From: Nesterenkonia sp. PF2B19
GTDB taxonomy: Bacteria > Actinomycetota > Actinomycetes > Actinomycetales > Micrococcaceae
Assembly (NCBI RefSeq): GCF_001758425.2
Contig: NZ_MDSS02000006.1
Span: 1 to 64,000 of the forward strand
Length of the DNA stretch: 64,000 nucleotides
Reading direction: 5' to 3'
Positions 36,802 through 46,454 of this stretch are shown one piece after another. Under the pieces are notes generated by a model. The model ran no database searches. It had not been told where the DNA came from and was given only the letters and a program-made list of their open reading frames with translations. Positions within the stretch are counted from its first letter, which is position 1; the number at the start of each line of letters is the position of its first letter. A program made the position numbers and the translations under genes.

Positions 36802-38578
36802 GACGCGGCCCTCCGACGTCACCTCCTCGGGACCCGGCGCCGCGCCGTCGTCGCCGGCCGCGGACAAGGCGGCGCTGGCCTCCCGGGTGCGGTCCCGCGG
36901 GATCCTGTACCAGGCGGAGCACACGCTGCGCGGCATGCGCGCCTATGCGGTGGTGATCCTGACCAGCTCCATCGCCCAGCCGATCCTGTACATCCTGGCC
37001 ATGGGCCTGGGCCTCGGTGTGCTGGTGGGCGACCGCGCGGACCTGACCGCCTACGGCGCCGAGTCCTACCTGATGTACATCGGTCCGGCGATCCTGGCCT
37101 CCACCATGGCGATGTCAGCGGGCATCGAGTTCACCTTTCCGGTCATGGAGAAGTTCAAGTGGCGGCGCATCTACTACGGTGCGCAGGCCTCCCCGCTGAC
37201 GCCCACCCAGATCGCCTCCGGGCACATTCTGGCCGTCTGCGCACGGTTCGGCGTCCACGGCGTGGTGTTCACCGCCGTGCTGGTCGCCTTCGGGGCCACC
37301 ACGAGCCCCTGGGCCTGGCTGCAGGTGTTCACCGCAGCCCTGGGGTCGCTGGCCCTGGGGCTGCCTATCATGGCCTACATCGCCTCCCTGCGGGATGAGA
37401 AGGGCCACGCGGCGCTGATCCAGCGGTTCATCATCATGCCGCTGTTCCTGTTCTCCGGCACGTTCTACCCGTTGACCAACCTGCCCGGACCGCTGCAGCT
37501 CATCGGTTGGGTCTCCCCCATCTGGCATGCCAATGAGCTCGGGCGCCTGCTGGCCTTCGGGCAGCCGATGACCCTGGGGATGGCCGCGGTGCATCTGGGC
37601 TACCTGCTGGTCCTGGCCGGCGCGGCCTGGCTGTGGGTGCGGAGGATCTACATCCGACGTCTCGGGCTGAGCGAATGGCGGGGCCGCACCCCTGGCGAGA
37701 AGTCTCGACTGAAGCGGGAGGCCCGACTGGAGGCCAAGGACCTGGCGGCCGGGCCGCCCGCACCGGGCACCCCACCGGTGAAGGTCCGCACCGGACCGGT
37801 CGGCAACTACTACTCGGGCAACATCCGGGCGGTGTTCTCCCGGGGGATGTCGGCCATCCGGAACAACCGCGGGGTCATCTTCCTCTCCGGATTCCTGGAG
37901 CCCGTGCTGTTCCTGACCTCCTTCGGCCTGGGCATCAGCCCCATGATCTCCGGAGTGCAGGCCGCCGACGGCGGCGAGATGAGCTACGCGGCGTTCATCG
38001 CGCCCGCTCTGCTGGCGGTCTCCGCGATGAACGGCGCGGTCTTCGACTCCACCTGGAACGTGTTCTTCAAGCTGAAGATCACCAAGCTCTACCAGTCGAT
38101 GATGGCAACCTCGCTGGGCCCGTTGGACGTCGCCGTCGGGGAGATCCTGCTGGCGCTGTTCCGCGGCGGGATCTACGCGCTCGGCTTCCTCACGGTGCTG
38201 GTGGCCGCAGGCCTGGTGAGTCCGCTGGCCGCCGTGATCATGCTGGTCACGGCCCTGTTCATCGCCCTGGGCTTCGCGTCGGTGGGCATGGCGGTGACCT
38301 CCTTCATGAGCCGGTTCCAGCAGATGGACTGGATGATGATGGTCATGATGCCGATGTTCCTGTTCTCGGCCACGCTGTTCCCCATCGACGTCTACCCGGC
38401 CGGTGTCCAGTGGATGATCCAGGCGCTGCCGCTGTGGCACGCGGTGGAGCTGATGCGGGACATCGCCGCCTTCTCCTTCAGCGGGCTCACCCTGGTGCAC
38501 ATCGGCTACTACCTGGTGATGGTCGCCGTCGGGATGACCGTGGCGACGCTGCGGATGCGTCGGCTGTTCCTGCGCTGA
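36794..38578 (+). CDS. ABC-2 permease with two fused permease domains
   Basis: 594 residues holding two ABC-2-type membrane domains in one chain: residues about 35-285 and about 340-590. Each has six spans and its own end motif (FSGTFYPLTNLPGPLQLIGWVSPIWHANELGR in the first, shown partly; FSATLFPIDVYPAGVQWM then LPLWHAVELMRD in the second). A charged linker of about 50 residues, rich in Arg, Lys and Glu, joins them. Related systems usually have two separate permease genes, so this one looks fused. With the DrrA-type ATPase it would form a complete exporter. Substrate unknown. Confidence 0.88.
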   Translation: MTETRPSDVTSSGPGAAPSSPAADKAALASRVRSRGILYQAEHTLRGMRAYAVVILTSSIAQPILYILAMGLGLGVLVGDRADLTAYGAESYLMYIGPAILASTMAMSAGIEFTFPVMEKFKWRRIYYGAQASPLTPTQIASGHILAVCARFGVHGVVFTAVLVAFGATTSPWAWLQVFTAALGSLALGLPIMAYIASLRDEKGHAALIQRFIIMPLFLFSGTFYPLTNLPGPLQLIGWVSPIWHANELGRLLAFGQPMTLGMAAVHLGYLLVLAGAAWLWVRRIYIRRLGLSEWRGRTPGEKSRLKREARLEAKDLAAGPPAPGTPPVKVRTGPVGNYYSGNIRAVFSRGMSAIRNNRGVIFLSGFLEPVLFLTSFGLGISPMISGVQAADGGEMSYAAFIAPALLAVSAMNGAVFDSTWNVFFKLKITKLYQSMMATSLGPLDVAVGEILLALFRGGIYALGFLTVLVAAGLVSPLAAVIMLVTALFIALGFASVGMAVTSFMSRFQQMDWMMMVMMPMFLFSATLFPIDVYPAGVQWMIQALPLWHAVELMRDIAAFSFSGLTLVHIGYYLVMVAVGMTVATLRMRRLFLR

Positions 38579-38618
38579 GCGGCTGCGGCCCTGGACAGCT
38601 GCCCAGCCGGGGCGCCGT

Positions 38619-39635
38619 TCAGAAGACCTGGCTGTAGGCGTTGAGCGCCGGCTGCCCGCCGAGGTGCGCATAGAGCACCGTCGAGTCGGCGGGGATCTCG
38701 GATTCGCGGACCAGGTCCATCAGCCCTGCCATGGACTTGCCCTCGTAGACCGGGTCGAGGATGACACCCTCCAGCTGGGCGGTGGTGCGGATCGCCTCGA
38801 CGGTGGACTCCACCGGGATGCCGTACTCCTCACCCGCCCAGCCGGGCAGCACGGTGATCTCCTCGGCGCGCAGCTCCCGACCCAGCCCGATCAGCTCGGC
38901 GGTGTGCCGGGCGATCCGCTCGACCTGGGCGCGGGTCTTCTCCAGCGTGGCGGAGGCGTCGATGCCGATCACCCGCCGGGGGCCACCGCCGGCCTCTTCG
39001 AGGGCCGCGAATCCGGCGATCATCCCGGCATGGGTGGATCCGGTGACCGTGCAGACCACGATCGTGTCGAAGAAGACGCCGAGCTCGCGCTCCTGGGCGG
39101 CGACCTCATAGGCCCAGTTCGCGAAGCCCAGGCCACCGAGCGGGTGCTCCGAGGCGCCGGCCGGGATGGGGTAGGGCGTGCCACCCAAGGCCTCGACCTC
39201 CGCGATGGCCTCCTCCCAACTGGAGCGGATGCCGATGTCGAAGCCGGCGTCGTCCAGACGGACGTCGGCGCCCATGAGGCGGGAGAGCAGGATGTTGCCG
39301 ACCCTGTCGTTGACGGGGTCGTCCCAGTCCACCCAGCGCTCCTGGACCAGACGCGCCTTCAGGCCGAGCCGCGCGGCGACGGCGGCCACCTGACGGGTGT
39401 GGTTGGACTGGTAGCCACCGATCGAGACGAGCGTGTCCGCGCCGGAGGCCAGGATGTCCGGGACGATGTACTCCAGCTTCCGCGTCTTGTTGCCGCCGAA
39501 GGCCAGGCCTGAGTTCACGTCCTCCCGCTTCGCCCAGATCCGTGCCCCGCCCAGATGAGCCGTGAGCCGATCCAGCCGATGGACGGGGCTGGGGCCGAAG
39601 GTCAGCTCGTAGCGGGGAAAGTCGGTGATGGCCAT
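38619..39635 (-). CDS. acdS: 1-aminocyclopropane-1-carboxylate deaminase
   Basis: 338 residues. PLP enzyme splitting ACC, the ethylene precursor of plants, into 2-oxobutanoate and ammonia. The N-terminus [17 protein letters not shown] and the core [23 protein letters not shown] (Lys-50 as PLP lysine) follow the AcdS pattern closely. [33 protein letters not shown] and [15 protein letters not shown] are also kept. The Glu in YEGKSM and Leu in HLGG are the residues that separate true ACC deaminases from D-cysteine desulfhydrases. The start at 39635 is followed by the conserved N-terminus. It is divergent from a GntR gene, with a palindrome between them. Confidence 0.88.
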   Translation of the reverse strand: MAITDFPRYELTFGPSPVHRLDRLTAHLGGARIWAKREDVNSGLAFGGNKTRKLEYIVPDILASGADTLVSIGGYQSNHTRQVAAVAARLGLKARLVQERWVDWDDPVNDRVGNILLSRLMGADVRLDDAGFDIGIRSSWEEAIAEVEALGGTPYPIPAGASEHPLGGLGFANWAYEVAAQERELGVFFDTIVVCTVTGSTHAGMIAGFAALEEAGGGPRRVIGIDASATLEKTRAQVERIARHTAELIGLGRELRAEEITVLPGWAGEEYGIPVESTVEAIRTTAQLEGVILDPVYEGKSMAGLMDLVRESEIPADSTVLYAHLGGQPALNAYSQVF

Positions 39636-39682
39636 GGGGCTCCTCGGGATGGGCCAGGGCGGCACCGGCCGTCCCGACGATA

Positions 39683-39696
39683 TGCGATATATTGCA
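39683..39696. promoter_or_regulatory. AT-rich palindrome between acdS and the GntR gene
   Basis: TGCGATATATTGCA is a 14-base dyad with one mismatched pair, 48 bases upstream of acdS and 136 bases before the GntR start. FCD-class GntR repressors bind short AT-centred palindromes of this type, and the divergent arrangement suits autoregulation. Binding is inferred. Confidence 0.5.
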
Positions 39697-39831
39697 CTCA
39701 GCATTCCACGCGGTGGATGCGATGATGTCAAGGCCCTGCTCGAGTCGCGATTCTGCTCGAGACGTTCCTGCCCGAGACGACCCTGCCCGCCCGCGGCCCC
39801 CGACGCCGCCCCACCTGTTGAGGAGCCGACC

Positions 39832-40476
39832 ATGCCCGTCCCCGCGGCTCGCGGCGTCCACCGCCGCACCCTGCTGCGCGACGAGGTCCACCGCACCATC
39901 CGTCAGGCGATCGTCACCGGGGATCTCTCCCCCGGTGAGCTGCTGCGCGATGCCGACCTGGAGGACTGGCTGGGAGTCTCCCGCACTCCGATCCGGGAAG
40001 CCCTGCTGCGCCTGGAGCGAGAGGGGCTCGTCGACGCCCAGCCGGGTCGCCGCACCACCGTGGCCGAGGAGGATCCGGAGCGTGTGGCCCATGCCCGTGA
40101 CGTCGCCGCAGCACTCCATGAGCTGGCCGTCCGCAGCGCCGCACCCCGGATCACACCCGAGGATCTGGTGCAGATGGCCGAGGCCAACGACAGACTGGCC
40201 CGGGCGCTGGAGGACCGGGACGCGCCCGCCGCCGTCGCCGCAGACGAGGCGTTCCACGCCGTGGCGCTGCAGCGGGCGGAGAACCCGGTCCTGGATGACG
40301 CCCTGGACCAGGTGGTCGCCCTGCTGCGACGCACCGAGCACCTCCACTTCGGCAGCCTCACCGGCGCCGACTCCCCCGCCCAGCATGAGCAGATCCTGAC
40401 AGCGCTGCGCGCCGGCGACGCCGAGGAGGCGGCCCGGCTGACCCGCCTCAACTGGGCGGGCCTACGAGCAACCTGA
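39832..40476 (+). CDS. GntR-family transcriptional regulator (FadR/FCD type)
   Basis: 214 residues. The winged-helix domain runs from about residue 8 to 72: [39 protein letters not shown] (in part) followed by [18 protein letters not shown]. The C-terminal all-helical FCD domain contains [16 protein letters not shown] with an Asp and His pattern like the metal site. The ATG at 39832 has GAGGAG upstream. The frame is open further upstream, but without conserved sequence. Divergent from acdS, so it probably controls that gene. Confidence 0.85.
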   Translation: MPVPAARGVHRRTLLRDEVHRTIRQAIVTGDLSPGELLRDADLEDWLGVSRTPIREALLRLEREGLVDAQPGRRTTVAEEDPERVAHARDVAAALHELAVRSAAPRITPEDLVQMAEANDRLARALEDRDAPAAVAADEAFHAVALQRAENPVLDDALDQVVALLRRTEHLHFGSLTGADSPAQHEQILTALRAGDAEEAARLTRLNWAGLRAT

Positions 40477-40575
40477 CACTGCCGGCCGGTGACACTGCCG
40501 ACGGGTGACACTGCCGACGGGTGACACTGCCGACGGGTGACACTGCCGACGGGCGACACTGCCGACGGGTGACAC
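40474..40575. repeat. Tandem array of 16-bp repeats at the end of the GntR gene
   Basis: Six full units of TGACACTGCCGACGGG (the first with GGCCGG, the sixth starting with C) begin exactly at the stop codon TGA at 40474 and run to 40569, with a partial seventh unit after that. The period is 16 bases with nearly no drift. The array lies in the gap between convergent GntR and folD genes, just before a long hairpin. Confidence 0.95.
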
Positions 40576-40576
40576 G

Positions 40577-40654
40577 CGAGTGGCCACGAATCCCGCGATC
40601 TCCCCGAGGACACGCCGTGTCGCGTGGGGAGAAGCCGGGATTCGTGGCCACTCG
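40577..40654. terminator. Long hairpin with perfect 19-bp arms between convergent genes
   Basis: Arms 40577-40595 and 40636-40654 are perfect inverted copies (CGAGTGGCCACGAATCCCG). Inside, TCTCCCC (40599-40605) pairs with GGGGAGA (40626-40632) and GACACG with CGTGTC (40609-40614, 40616-40621), so almost the whole 78 bases can fold as one stem. It may stop transcription from both sides. Its size also suits a palindromic repetitive element. Confidence 0.6.
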
Positions 40655-40674
40655 ATGGGGGAGGAACGGCCGCC

Positions 40675-41574
40675 TCAGCCCGCCTGCAGCTCGGCGGCCT
40701 CCACCACATTGGTCATCAGCAGCGCCACCGTCATGGGGCCCACTCCCCCGGGGTTCGGGGAGAGCCAGCCGGCGACGTCGGCGACGTCGGGGTGGACGTC
40801 CCCGTAGACCTTCGCCTTGCCTCCGTCAGGGTCCGGCTCCCGGGTGACGCCGACGTCGAGCACCGCGGCGCCGGGCTTGACGTCCTCCGGACGCACCAGG
40901 TGCTTCACTCCGGCGGCGGCCACGATGACGTCAGCCTGCCGCAGGTGGTGAGACATGTCCACCGTGCCGGTGTGGGTGAGGGTCACCGTAGCGTTGAGCT
41001 CGCGACGGGTCAGCAGCAGCCCGATGGAGCGGCCGATGGTCACGCCGCGGCCGACGACGACCACGTGCTTGCCGGCGAGGTCATAGTCATGGCGCAGCAG
41101 CAGCTCGATGACTCCGCGCGGAGTACAGGGCAGCGGCGTGTGGATCGGCTCGTTGACGTTGAGCACCAGACGACCCAGGTTGACCGGGTGCAGCCCGTCG
41201 GCGTCCTTGGCCGGGTCGATGCGTTCCAGCACCCGGTCGGTGTCGAGGTGCTTCGGCAGCGGCAGCTGGACGATGTAGCCGCGGCAGGCCGGATCCGCGT
41301 TGAGCTCGTCGATCAGCGCCTCGACCTGCTCCTGCGTGGCGTCCTCCGGCAGCTCCCGCTGGATCGAGTTCATCCCGATGGCCTGGGACTGCTTGTGCTT
41401 CATCCCCACGTAGAGCTGCGACGCCGGGTCCGCGCCCACCAGCACGGTGGCGATGCCCGGAGTGACGCCCTGCTCCTTGAGCGCCGCCACCCGTTCGGTC
41501 AGCTCCGCGCGGATCTGTGCGGAGGCCGCCTTGCCGTCGAGGCGACGTGCCGTCGTCGTGTCCTGCTGAGCCAT
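40675..41574 (-). CDS. folD: Methylenetetrahydrofolate dehydrogenase/cyclohydrolase
   Basis: 299 residues. Interconverts methylene-, methenyl- and formyl-tetrahydrofolate. Motifs include [22 protein letters not shown] with the catalytic Tyr and Lys (YVGMKHK), [29 protein letters not shown] and the nucleotide loop [14 protein letters not shown]. The C-terminus is [16 protein letters not shown]. The ATG at 41572-41574 shares one base with the stop of glyA (TGATG), so the two are translationally coupled. Serine hydroxymethyltransferase feeds methylene-THF to this enzyme. Confidence 0.96.
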   Translation of the reverse strand: MAQQDTTTARRLDGKAASAQIRAELTERVAALKEQGVTPGIATVLVGADPASQLYVGMKHKQSQAIGMNSIQRELPEDATQEQVEALIDELNADPACRGYIVQLPLPKHLDTDRVLERIDPAKDADGLHPVNLGRLVLNVNEPIHTPLPCTPRGVIELLLRHDYDLAGKHVVVVGRGVTIGRSIGLLLTRRELNATVTLTHTGTVDMSHHLRQADVIVAAAGVKHLVRPEDVKPGAAVLDVGVTREPDPDGGKAKVYGDVHPDVADVAGWLSPNPGGVGPMTVALLMTNVVEAAELQAG

Positions 41575-42875
41575 CACCACTCCTCGAGGCCCTCGTAGAG
41601 CGGGAAGTCGGCGGCCAGCGCGGCGACCCGGGCCTTGAGCGGCTCAAGGTCGGGCTGGCCGGCGGCCCCCTGCTTGAGCACCTCCGCGATGATGTCCGCC
41701 ACCTCGGCGAACTCCACGTCGCCGAAGCCGCGGGAGGCCAGCGCCGGGGTGCCGATGCGCAGCCCGGAAGTCACCATCGGCGGGCGCGGGTCGTTCGGCA
41801 CAGCATTGCGGTTGACGGTGATGCCGACCTCGTGGAGCAGGTCCTCGGCCTGCTTGCCGTCCATCTCCGAGTTCCGCAGGTCCACCAGCACCAGGTGGAC
41901 GTCGGTGCCCCCGGTGAGCACGTTGACCCCGTGGGCGGTGACGTCGTCGGCCACCAGGCGCTCGGCGAGGATCTGTGCGCCGGCGACCGTGCGCCGCTGG
42001 CGCGCCGCGAAGTCCTCGGAGGCCGCGATCTTGAACGCGATGGCCTTCGCGGCGATGGCGTGCATGAGCGGCCCGCCCTGCTGGCCGGGGAACACCGCGG
42101 AGTTGATCTTCTTCTTGTGCTCCTCCTTGCAGAGGATCATGCCGGAGCGAGGGCCCGCCAGCGTCTTATGCACCGTGGTGGTGACGACGTCGGCGTGAGG
42201 CACCGGGTTCGGGTGCAGGCCGGCGGCCACCAGGCCGGCGAAGTGGGCCATGTCCACCCAGAGGATGGCGCCGACCTCGTCGGCGATCTCACGGAACGCG
42301 GCGAAGTCGAGCTGCCGCGGGTAGGCGGACCAGCCGGCCACGATCATGTCCGGACGCTCGGCGAGCGCCTGCTCCCGAACCTTCTCCATGTCGATCAGAC
42401 CGGTCTCCGGGTCCACCTCATAGGCGGCGACCTCGTGGAACTTGCCCGAGTAGTTCAGCTTCATGCCATGGGTCAGGTGTCCGCCGTGGGCCAGCGAGAG
42501 GCCCATGAGCTTGTCCCCGGGCTTGAGGAAGGCCGTCATCACGGCGACGTTGGCCTGCGCGCCGGCGTGGGGCTGGACGTTGGCGTGGTCCGCGCCGAAG
42601 AGCGCCTTGGCGCGCTCGATCGCGAGGTTCTCCGCGACGTCGACGAACTCGCAGCCGCCGTAGTAGCGCCGACCCGGGTACCCCTCGGCGTACTTGTTGG
42701 TCAGCACCGACCCCTGCGCCTCGAGCACCGCTCGCGGCACGAAGTTCTCGGAGGCGATCATCTCGAGAGTCCCCCGCTGGCGCCCCAGCTCGTCGGAGAT
42801 CGCCTGGGCGATCTCGGGGTCGACCTCGGACAGTGGCGCAGTGTTGATGTTCACGGTGGACTCGGCAGTGGTCAT
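41574..42875 (-). CDS. glyA: Serine hydroxymethyltransferase
   Basis: 433 residues. PLP enzyme converting serine and THF to glycine and methylene-THF. Core motifs are [30 protein letters not shown] (in parts), [29 protein letters not shown] and the PLP-lysine motif [16 protein letters not shown] near residue 230. The length and the C-terminus are normal. The ATG at 42875 lies 286 bases from the sugar-transport gene, which faces the other way. Coupled to folD downstream. Confidence 0.97.
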   Translation of the reverse strand: MTTAESTVNINTAPLSEVDPEIAQAISDELGRQRGTLEMIASENFVPRAVLEAQGSVLTNKYAEGYPGRRYYGGCEFVDVAENLAIERAKALFGADHANVQPHAGAQANVAVMTAFLKPGDKLMGLSLAHGGHLTHGMKLNYSGKFHEVAAYEVDPETGLIDMEKVREQALAERPDMIVAGWSAYPRQLDFAAFREIADEVGAILWVDMAHFAGLVAAGLHPNPVPHADVVTTTVHKTLAGPRSGMILCKEEHKKKINSAVFPGQQGGPLMHAIAAKAIAFKIAASEDFAARQRRTVAGAQILAERLVADDVTAHGVNVLTGGTDVHLVLVDLRNSEMDGKQAEDLLHEVGITVNRNAVPNDPRPPMVTSGLRIGTPALASRGFGDVEFAEVADIIAEVLKQGAAGQPDLEPLKARVAALAADFPLYEGLEEW

Positions 42876-43108
42876 CGACGCGGTCTCCTCGCTGTGCGTT
42901 CAGGGACGACCGCGGCCCGGCCTCGTGGAGGGGCGCTTGGCACGTCGCAGAGACATGCCGTGGGAGACGGAGCTCCGGCTCCCGGCCGCAGTCCCGAGAC
43001 AGTCTATCGCCGCGACGCCTCCTCGTCCCACACTCCTGCGGAATCTCTCCGCGTCGATCTGCCGCATCACGACTCCGGCCTGCATCTCGCAGCGCTGACC
43101 TGCGCGGC

Positions 43109-43150
43109 TTGACGTGTGCTCTGACTCACAGTACATTTCCTCACACGTGT
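43109..43150 (+). promoter_or_regulatory. Promoter and ACACGTGT palindrome before the sugar operon
   Basis: TTGACG at 43109-43114 and TACATT at 43132-43137, separated by 17 bases, make a good sigma-70-type promoter. ACACGTGT at 43143-43150 lies just past the -10 element, with the CG centre common in LacI-family operators, and is followed by AGGAGG and the start at 43162. Repression there by the LacI protein at the operon's end is plausible. The other 220 bases of the 42876-43108 gap show no gene. Confidence 0.6.
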
Positions 43151-43161
43151 TAGGAGGCAGG

Positions 43162-44572
43162 ATGCACATCTCATCACAGTCACGGACCATCACCCGACGC
43201 ACGCTGCTCGGCGTCGGCGGGCTCGCCGCCCTGGGCGGCACGGTCGCCGCGTGGCCCCGGCTCTCCGGCCAGGACATCCCGGGCCGCGGCGAGGACGTCC
43301 TGCGCGTCGCCATCCAGGGCACCGGCGCGGACGCCGCCGCCGCCAGGCCCTGGCCGACGAGTTCACCGCCGAGCACCCGGACATTCCGGTCCGAATCGAG
43401 GCGATCCAGGCCGTGGACTGGGGCGACTTCTTCACCAAGATCCTCACCATGGTGGCCGCGGGCACCGCACCCGACGTCGTCTACGTCGCCACCGAGGGCG
43501 CGCAGCTCTTCGCCGAGCGGCTCGCCGAACCGCTGGACGACTGGATCACCCAGGACCAGACACGGCTGACCGACTACTTCAGCGACGTCCACCCATCCCT
43601 CATCGAAGCCTTCATGTACCACGGCAGCCTCTACGTGCTGCCGCTGGACTTCAACGCGGCCAACATGTACCTCAACCTGCCGACCCTGGAACGGGCGGGG
43701 CTGGACATGCCCTCCCCGGACTGGGACATCGACGAGTTCGAGCACATGCTGCGCACCATGCGGGACACCGCAGACGGCGGGTTCGTCCCCTATTTCTGGA
43801 CCAACCGGCTCTTCGGCGGAATCGTCCCCTGCTCTACGCCAACGACACCAGCATCCTCACCGAGGAGCGGTTCGACGGGGGCGACTGGCTCTGGGACCGG
43901 TTCTACACCCCGGAGCAGACGGCAGGCCGCCAGGGCGGCTACCGGTGGACGTCCTCCAACGTCGGCGACCCCCGCGTCGTGGAGACCTTCGAGCGGCTGC
44001 AGAGCTGGGTCTCCGAGGGGCTGAGCATCCGCCCGGAGGAGGGCGGCGGGACATCGCTGATCGGCCTGTTCGCCGCAGACCGCATCGGCGCCACCCCGGC
44101 CGGCGGCTACTGGGCCCAGGGGCTGCATGAGAACGGGATGTCGGAGGAAGACTTCGACGTCCAGTACTTCCCTCGGTGGCGGAGCCAGCGCCACCAGTTC
44201 GGCACCGCCGGCTACTCGATCATGCGCACCTCCGAGCGCAAGGACCAGGCCTGGCGCTGGCTGGAGTTCACCACGCGCAAGGAGTCCATGGAGCTGGCGA
44301 TGCCAGAGCCCACGACCACCCCGACCCGCCGCTCGATGGTGAACGAGGCCTTCTACCGCGAGACCGGGCCCCGCAGTTGGAAGGTCTTCTACGACACCCT
44401 CGACGAGTTCCCCTCCTCCGGGCCCATTCCCGCCCCGCCCCAGCAGGCGGAGGTGGAGAACGCCCTGGCCCGCAACGTCGCCCTCGGCATGAGCGGAGGC
44501 CCCGCCCAGCTGGAGACGGCCCTGGACCGCCTCGACCGTGAACTCACCGTCGCCATGGAGAAGACCACATGA
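43162..44572 (+). pseudogene. Sugar ABC transporter substrate-binding protein, two frameshifts
   Basis: About 470 residues from the ATG at 43162, which has AGGAGG upstream. The N-terminus TITRRTLLGVGGLAALGG is a twin-arginine export signal. The core then has ALADEFTAEHPDIPVRIE and WGDFFTKILTMVAAGTAPDVVYV, typical of the extracellular solute-binding family 1. Frames break near 43343 (one base missing before CAGGCCCTGG) and in the C4 run at 43827-43830 (one C missing). The rest continues in one frame to 44572. The stop overlaps the first permease start (ATGA). The encoded operon with GH32 suggests a fructoside or sucrose-type ligand. Confidence 0.82.
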
Positions 44573-45530
44573 CCACCACCGCACCTGTCACACCGCCGGC
44601 CGGACCCGCCGACGCCGCGGCGTCGTCGGCGAAGCCTCCCCCGCTCCCCGTCGCCGCTCCCGCTCCGAACGCTGGGTGATCCTGCTTCTGCTGGCCCCCA
44701 CCGTGGTCGGCATGGGGATCTTCACCCTGCTGCCGATCGCCGGCTCCCTGGCCCTGGCGTTCTTCCGCTGGGACCTGCTCTCAGCCCCCGAATTCGCCGG
44801 CGTGGACAACTTCCTCACCCTCGGCGCCGACCCCACGGTGCGCACGGCCTTCCTGAACACCATCGTGTTCGTGATCGTCGCCGTGACGCTGCAGCTCAGC
44901 CTCGCGATGTTCCTGGCCGTGATGGTCCAGTCCCGGATGCCCGAGTGGCTGCGGCTGTTCTTCCGCTCCACGTTCTTCTTCCCGCTGGTCCTCTCGGCCG
45001 CAGGGGTCTCCATCTTCATGAGCTACCTGTTCAACGAGCAGTTCGGCGTCGTGAACTGGCTGCTGGGCCTGGTCGGCATCCCGAACGTCCCCTGGCTGAC
45101 GACGCCGACCGGTGCCGCCGCCGTCGTCATCTTCGTCTTCGTCTGGCAGAACTTCGGATTCTCCTTCCTCATCCTGCTGGGCGGGATCGCCTCCATCCCG
45201 AAGGAGCTCTACGAGGCCGCCGAGCTCGACGGCGCCCGCGGCTGGGGAGCCTTCAGGAACGTCACCTTCCCGCTGGTCTCCCCCTCGCTGCTGGTCGCCT
45301 CCGTCACCGCGATGATCATGGCCCTGCAGGTCTTCGACCAGCCCTACGTGCTCACCCGCGGAGGACCCGGCGACTCCACCCGCTCCGCCGTCATGGTGGT
45401 ATTCGAGGCCGCCTTCCAGCGCCTGGAGTTCGGGCTGGCCTCGGCCGCCGGACTGGTGCTGATGCTCATCATCATGCTCATCACCTGGGCGCAGTTCCGC
45501 CTCTCCCGCCGATTCGTCTTCTACCAGTGA
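44569..45530 (+). pseudogene. Sugar ABC transporter permease, N-terminal frameshift
   Basis: About 320 residues of the MalF-like binding-protein-dependent permease class. WVILLLLAPTVVGMGIFTLLPIAGSLALAFF (in part) is the first span, and the EAAELDGARGWGAFRNVTFPLVSPS loop is the conserved EAA motif contacting the ATPase. The ATG at 44569 overlaps the preceding stop, but its frame ends after 36 codons. The long permease frame begins without a start of its own. One base missing around 44590-44640 would join them. The alternative is that translation begins at a GTG far inside the previous gene (44538), which seems less likely. Confidence 0.75.
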
Positions 45531-45588
45531 ACCGTCCGACGCCGCCGCCTCCGTGCCGTCGCGCCGTGGACGAAGGAGCTCTGAACCC

Positions 45589-46454
45589 ATGACCACCCTC
45601 CAGCCTGTCACCGACAGACCCCGCCGACGCCTGCGCCTGCCCTCTCCCTCGCGGGCCGCCGCCCTGCTGTTCATGATCGTCGCCGCCGTGGCCGTGCTCG
45701 GCCCGGTGATGTGGACGCTGTCCACCTCCCTGCGAGCGCCGGCGGAGTCCTTCGACCTGCCGCCGCACTTCATCCCCCTCGGCTTCGACGTCTCGGCGTA
45801 CCGCGAGGTCTTCACCCAGATCGACGTCACCCGGCTGGTGCTGAACTCCGCGCTGGTCACCGCGCTGATCGCCGGCGGCAGATGCTCACCGCGGCGATGG
45901 CCGGCTACGTCTTCGCCCGCATGCGGTTCCGGGGCTCCGGGCTCCTCTTCGCCCTGGTGCTGGCCACCATGATGATCCCCGTGCAGGTCACGATCGTCCC
46001 GGTGTTCATGCTCATCCGGGGCATGGGGCTGGCCGACACCCTGCTGGCGCTCATCATTCCGGCGGTCCCGACGGCCTTCGGGACGTTTCTGATGCGGCAG
46101 TACTTCCTCAACCTCCCCGGCGACTACGCCGAAGCCGCCTCCCTGGACGGCGCCGGGCCGTGGCGAGTGTTCTTATCCGTGTACCTGCCGCTCTCCGCTC
46201 CCGGCATGGCGATCGTGGGCATCCTGGCCTTCAACTACCACTGGAACGAGTTCTTCCGACCGCTGGTGCTGGTCAACTCGGAGGAGAACTTCACGCTGCC
46301 CCTGGGCCTGGTCTCCCTGCAGGGGCACCTCGGGACCGGGAGCATCTCAGTGGTGCTGGCCGGTGTGGTGCTCTCCATGATTCCGGCGCTCATCGTGTTC
46401 CTCTTCGGGCAGCGCTATCTGCGCGAAGGCCTCACCGCCGGAGCCGGCAAATGA
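45589..46454 (+). pseudogene. Sugar ABC transporter permease 2, one frameshift
   Basis: About 288 residues, MalG-like class. The first frame (ATG at 45589 with GAAGGAG upstream) holds AAALLFMIVAAVAVLGPVMWTLSTSLR, the first span and the segment to VLNSALVTALIAGG. The second frame continues MLTAAMAGYVFARMRF, then YAEAASLDGAGPWRVFLSVYLPLSAPG, the EAA loop. One base added near 45878 joins them as AGGQMLTAAM. The stop overlaps the GH32 start (ATGA). No ATPase is encoded here, so a shared MsiK-type ATPase elsewhere is likely. Confidence 0.8.

Noticed and set aside
40474-40575. Tandem repeats as a possible CRISPR array
   Set aside because: The units are directly adjacent with no spacers, and no cas genes are near.
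42876-43060. A possible ZTP or other riboswitch upstream of glyA
   Set aside because: The leader is GC-rich and can fold, but the conserved ZTP segments are not present, so I could not support a riboswitch.
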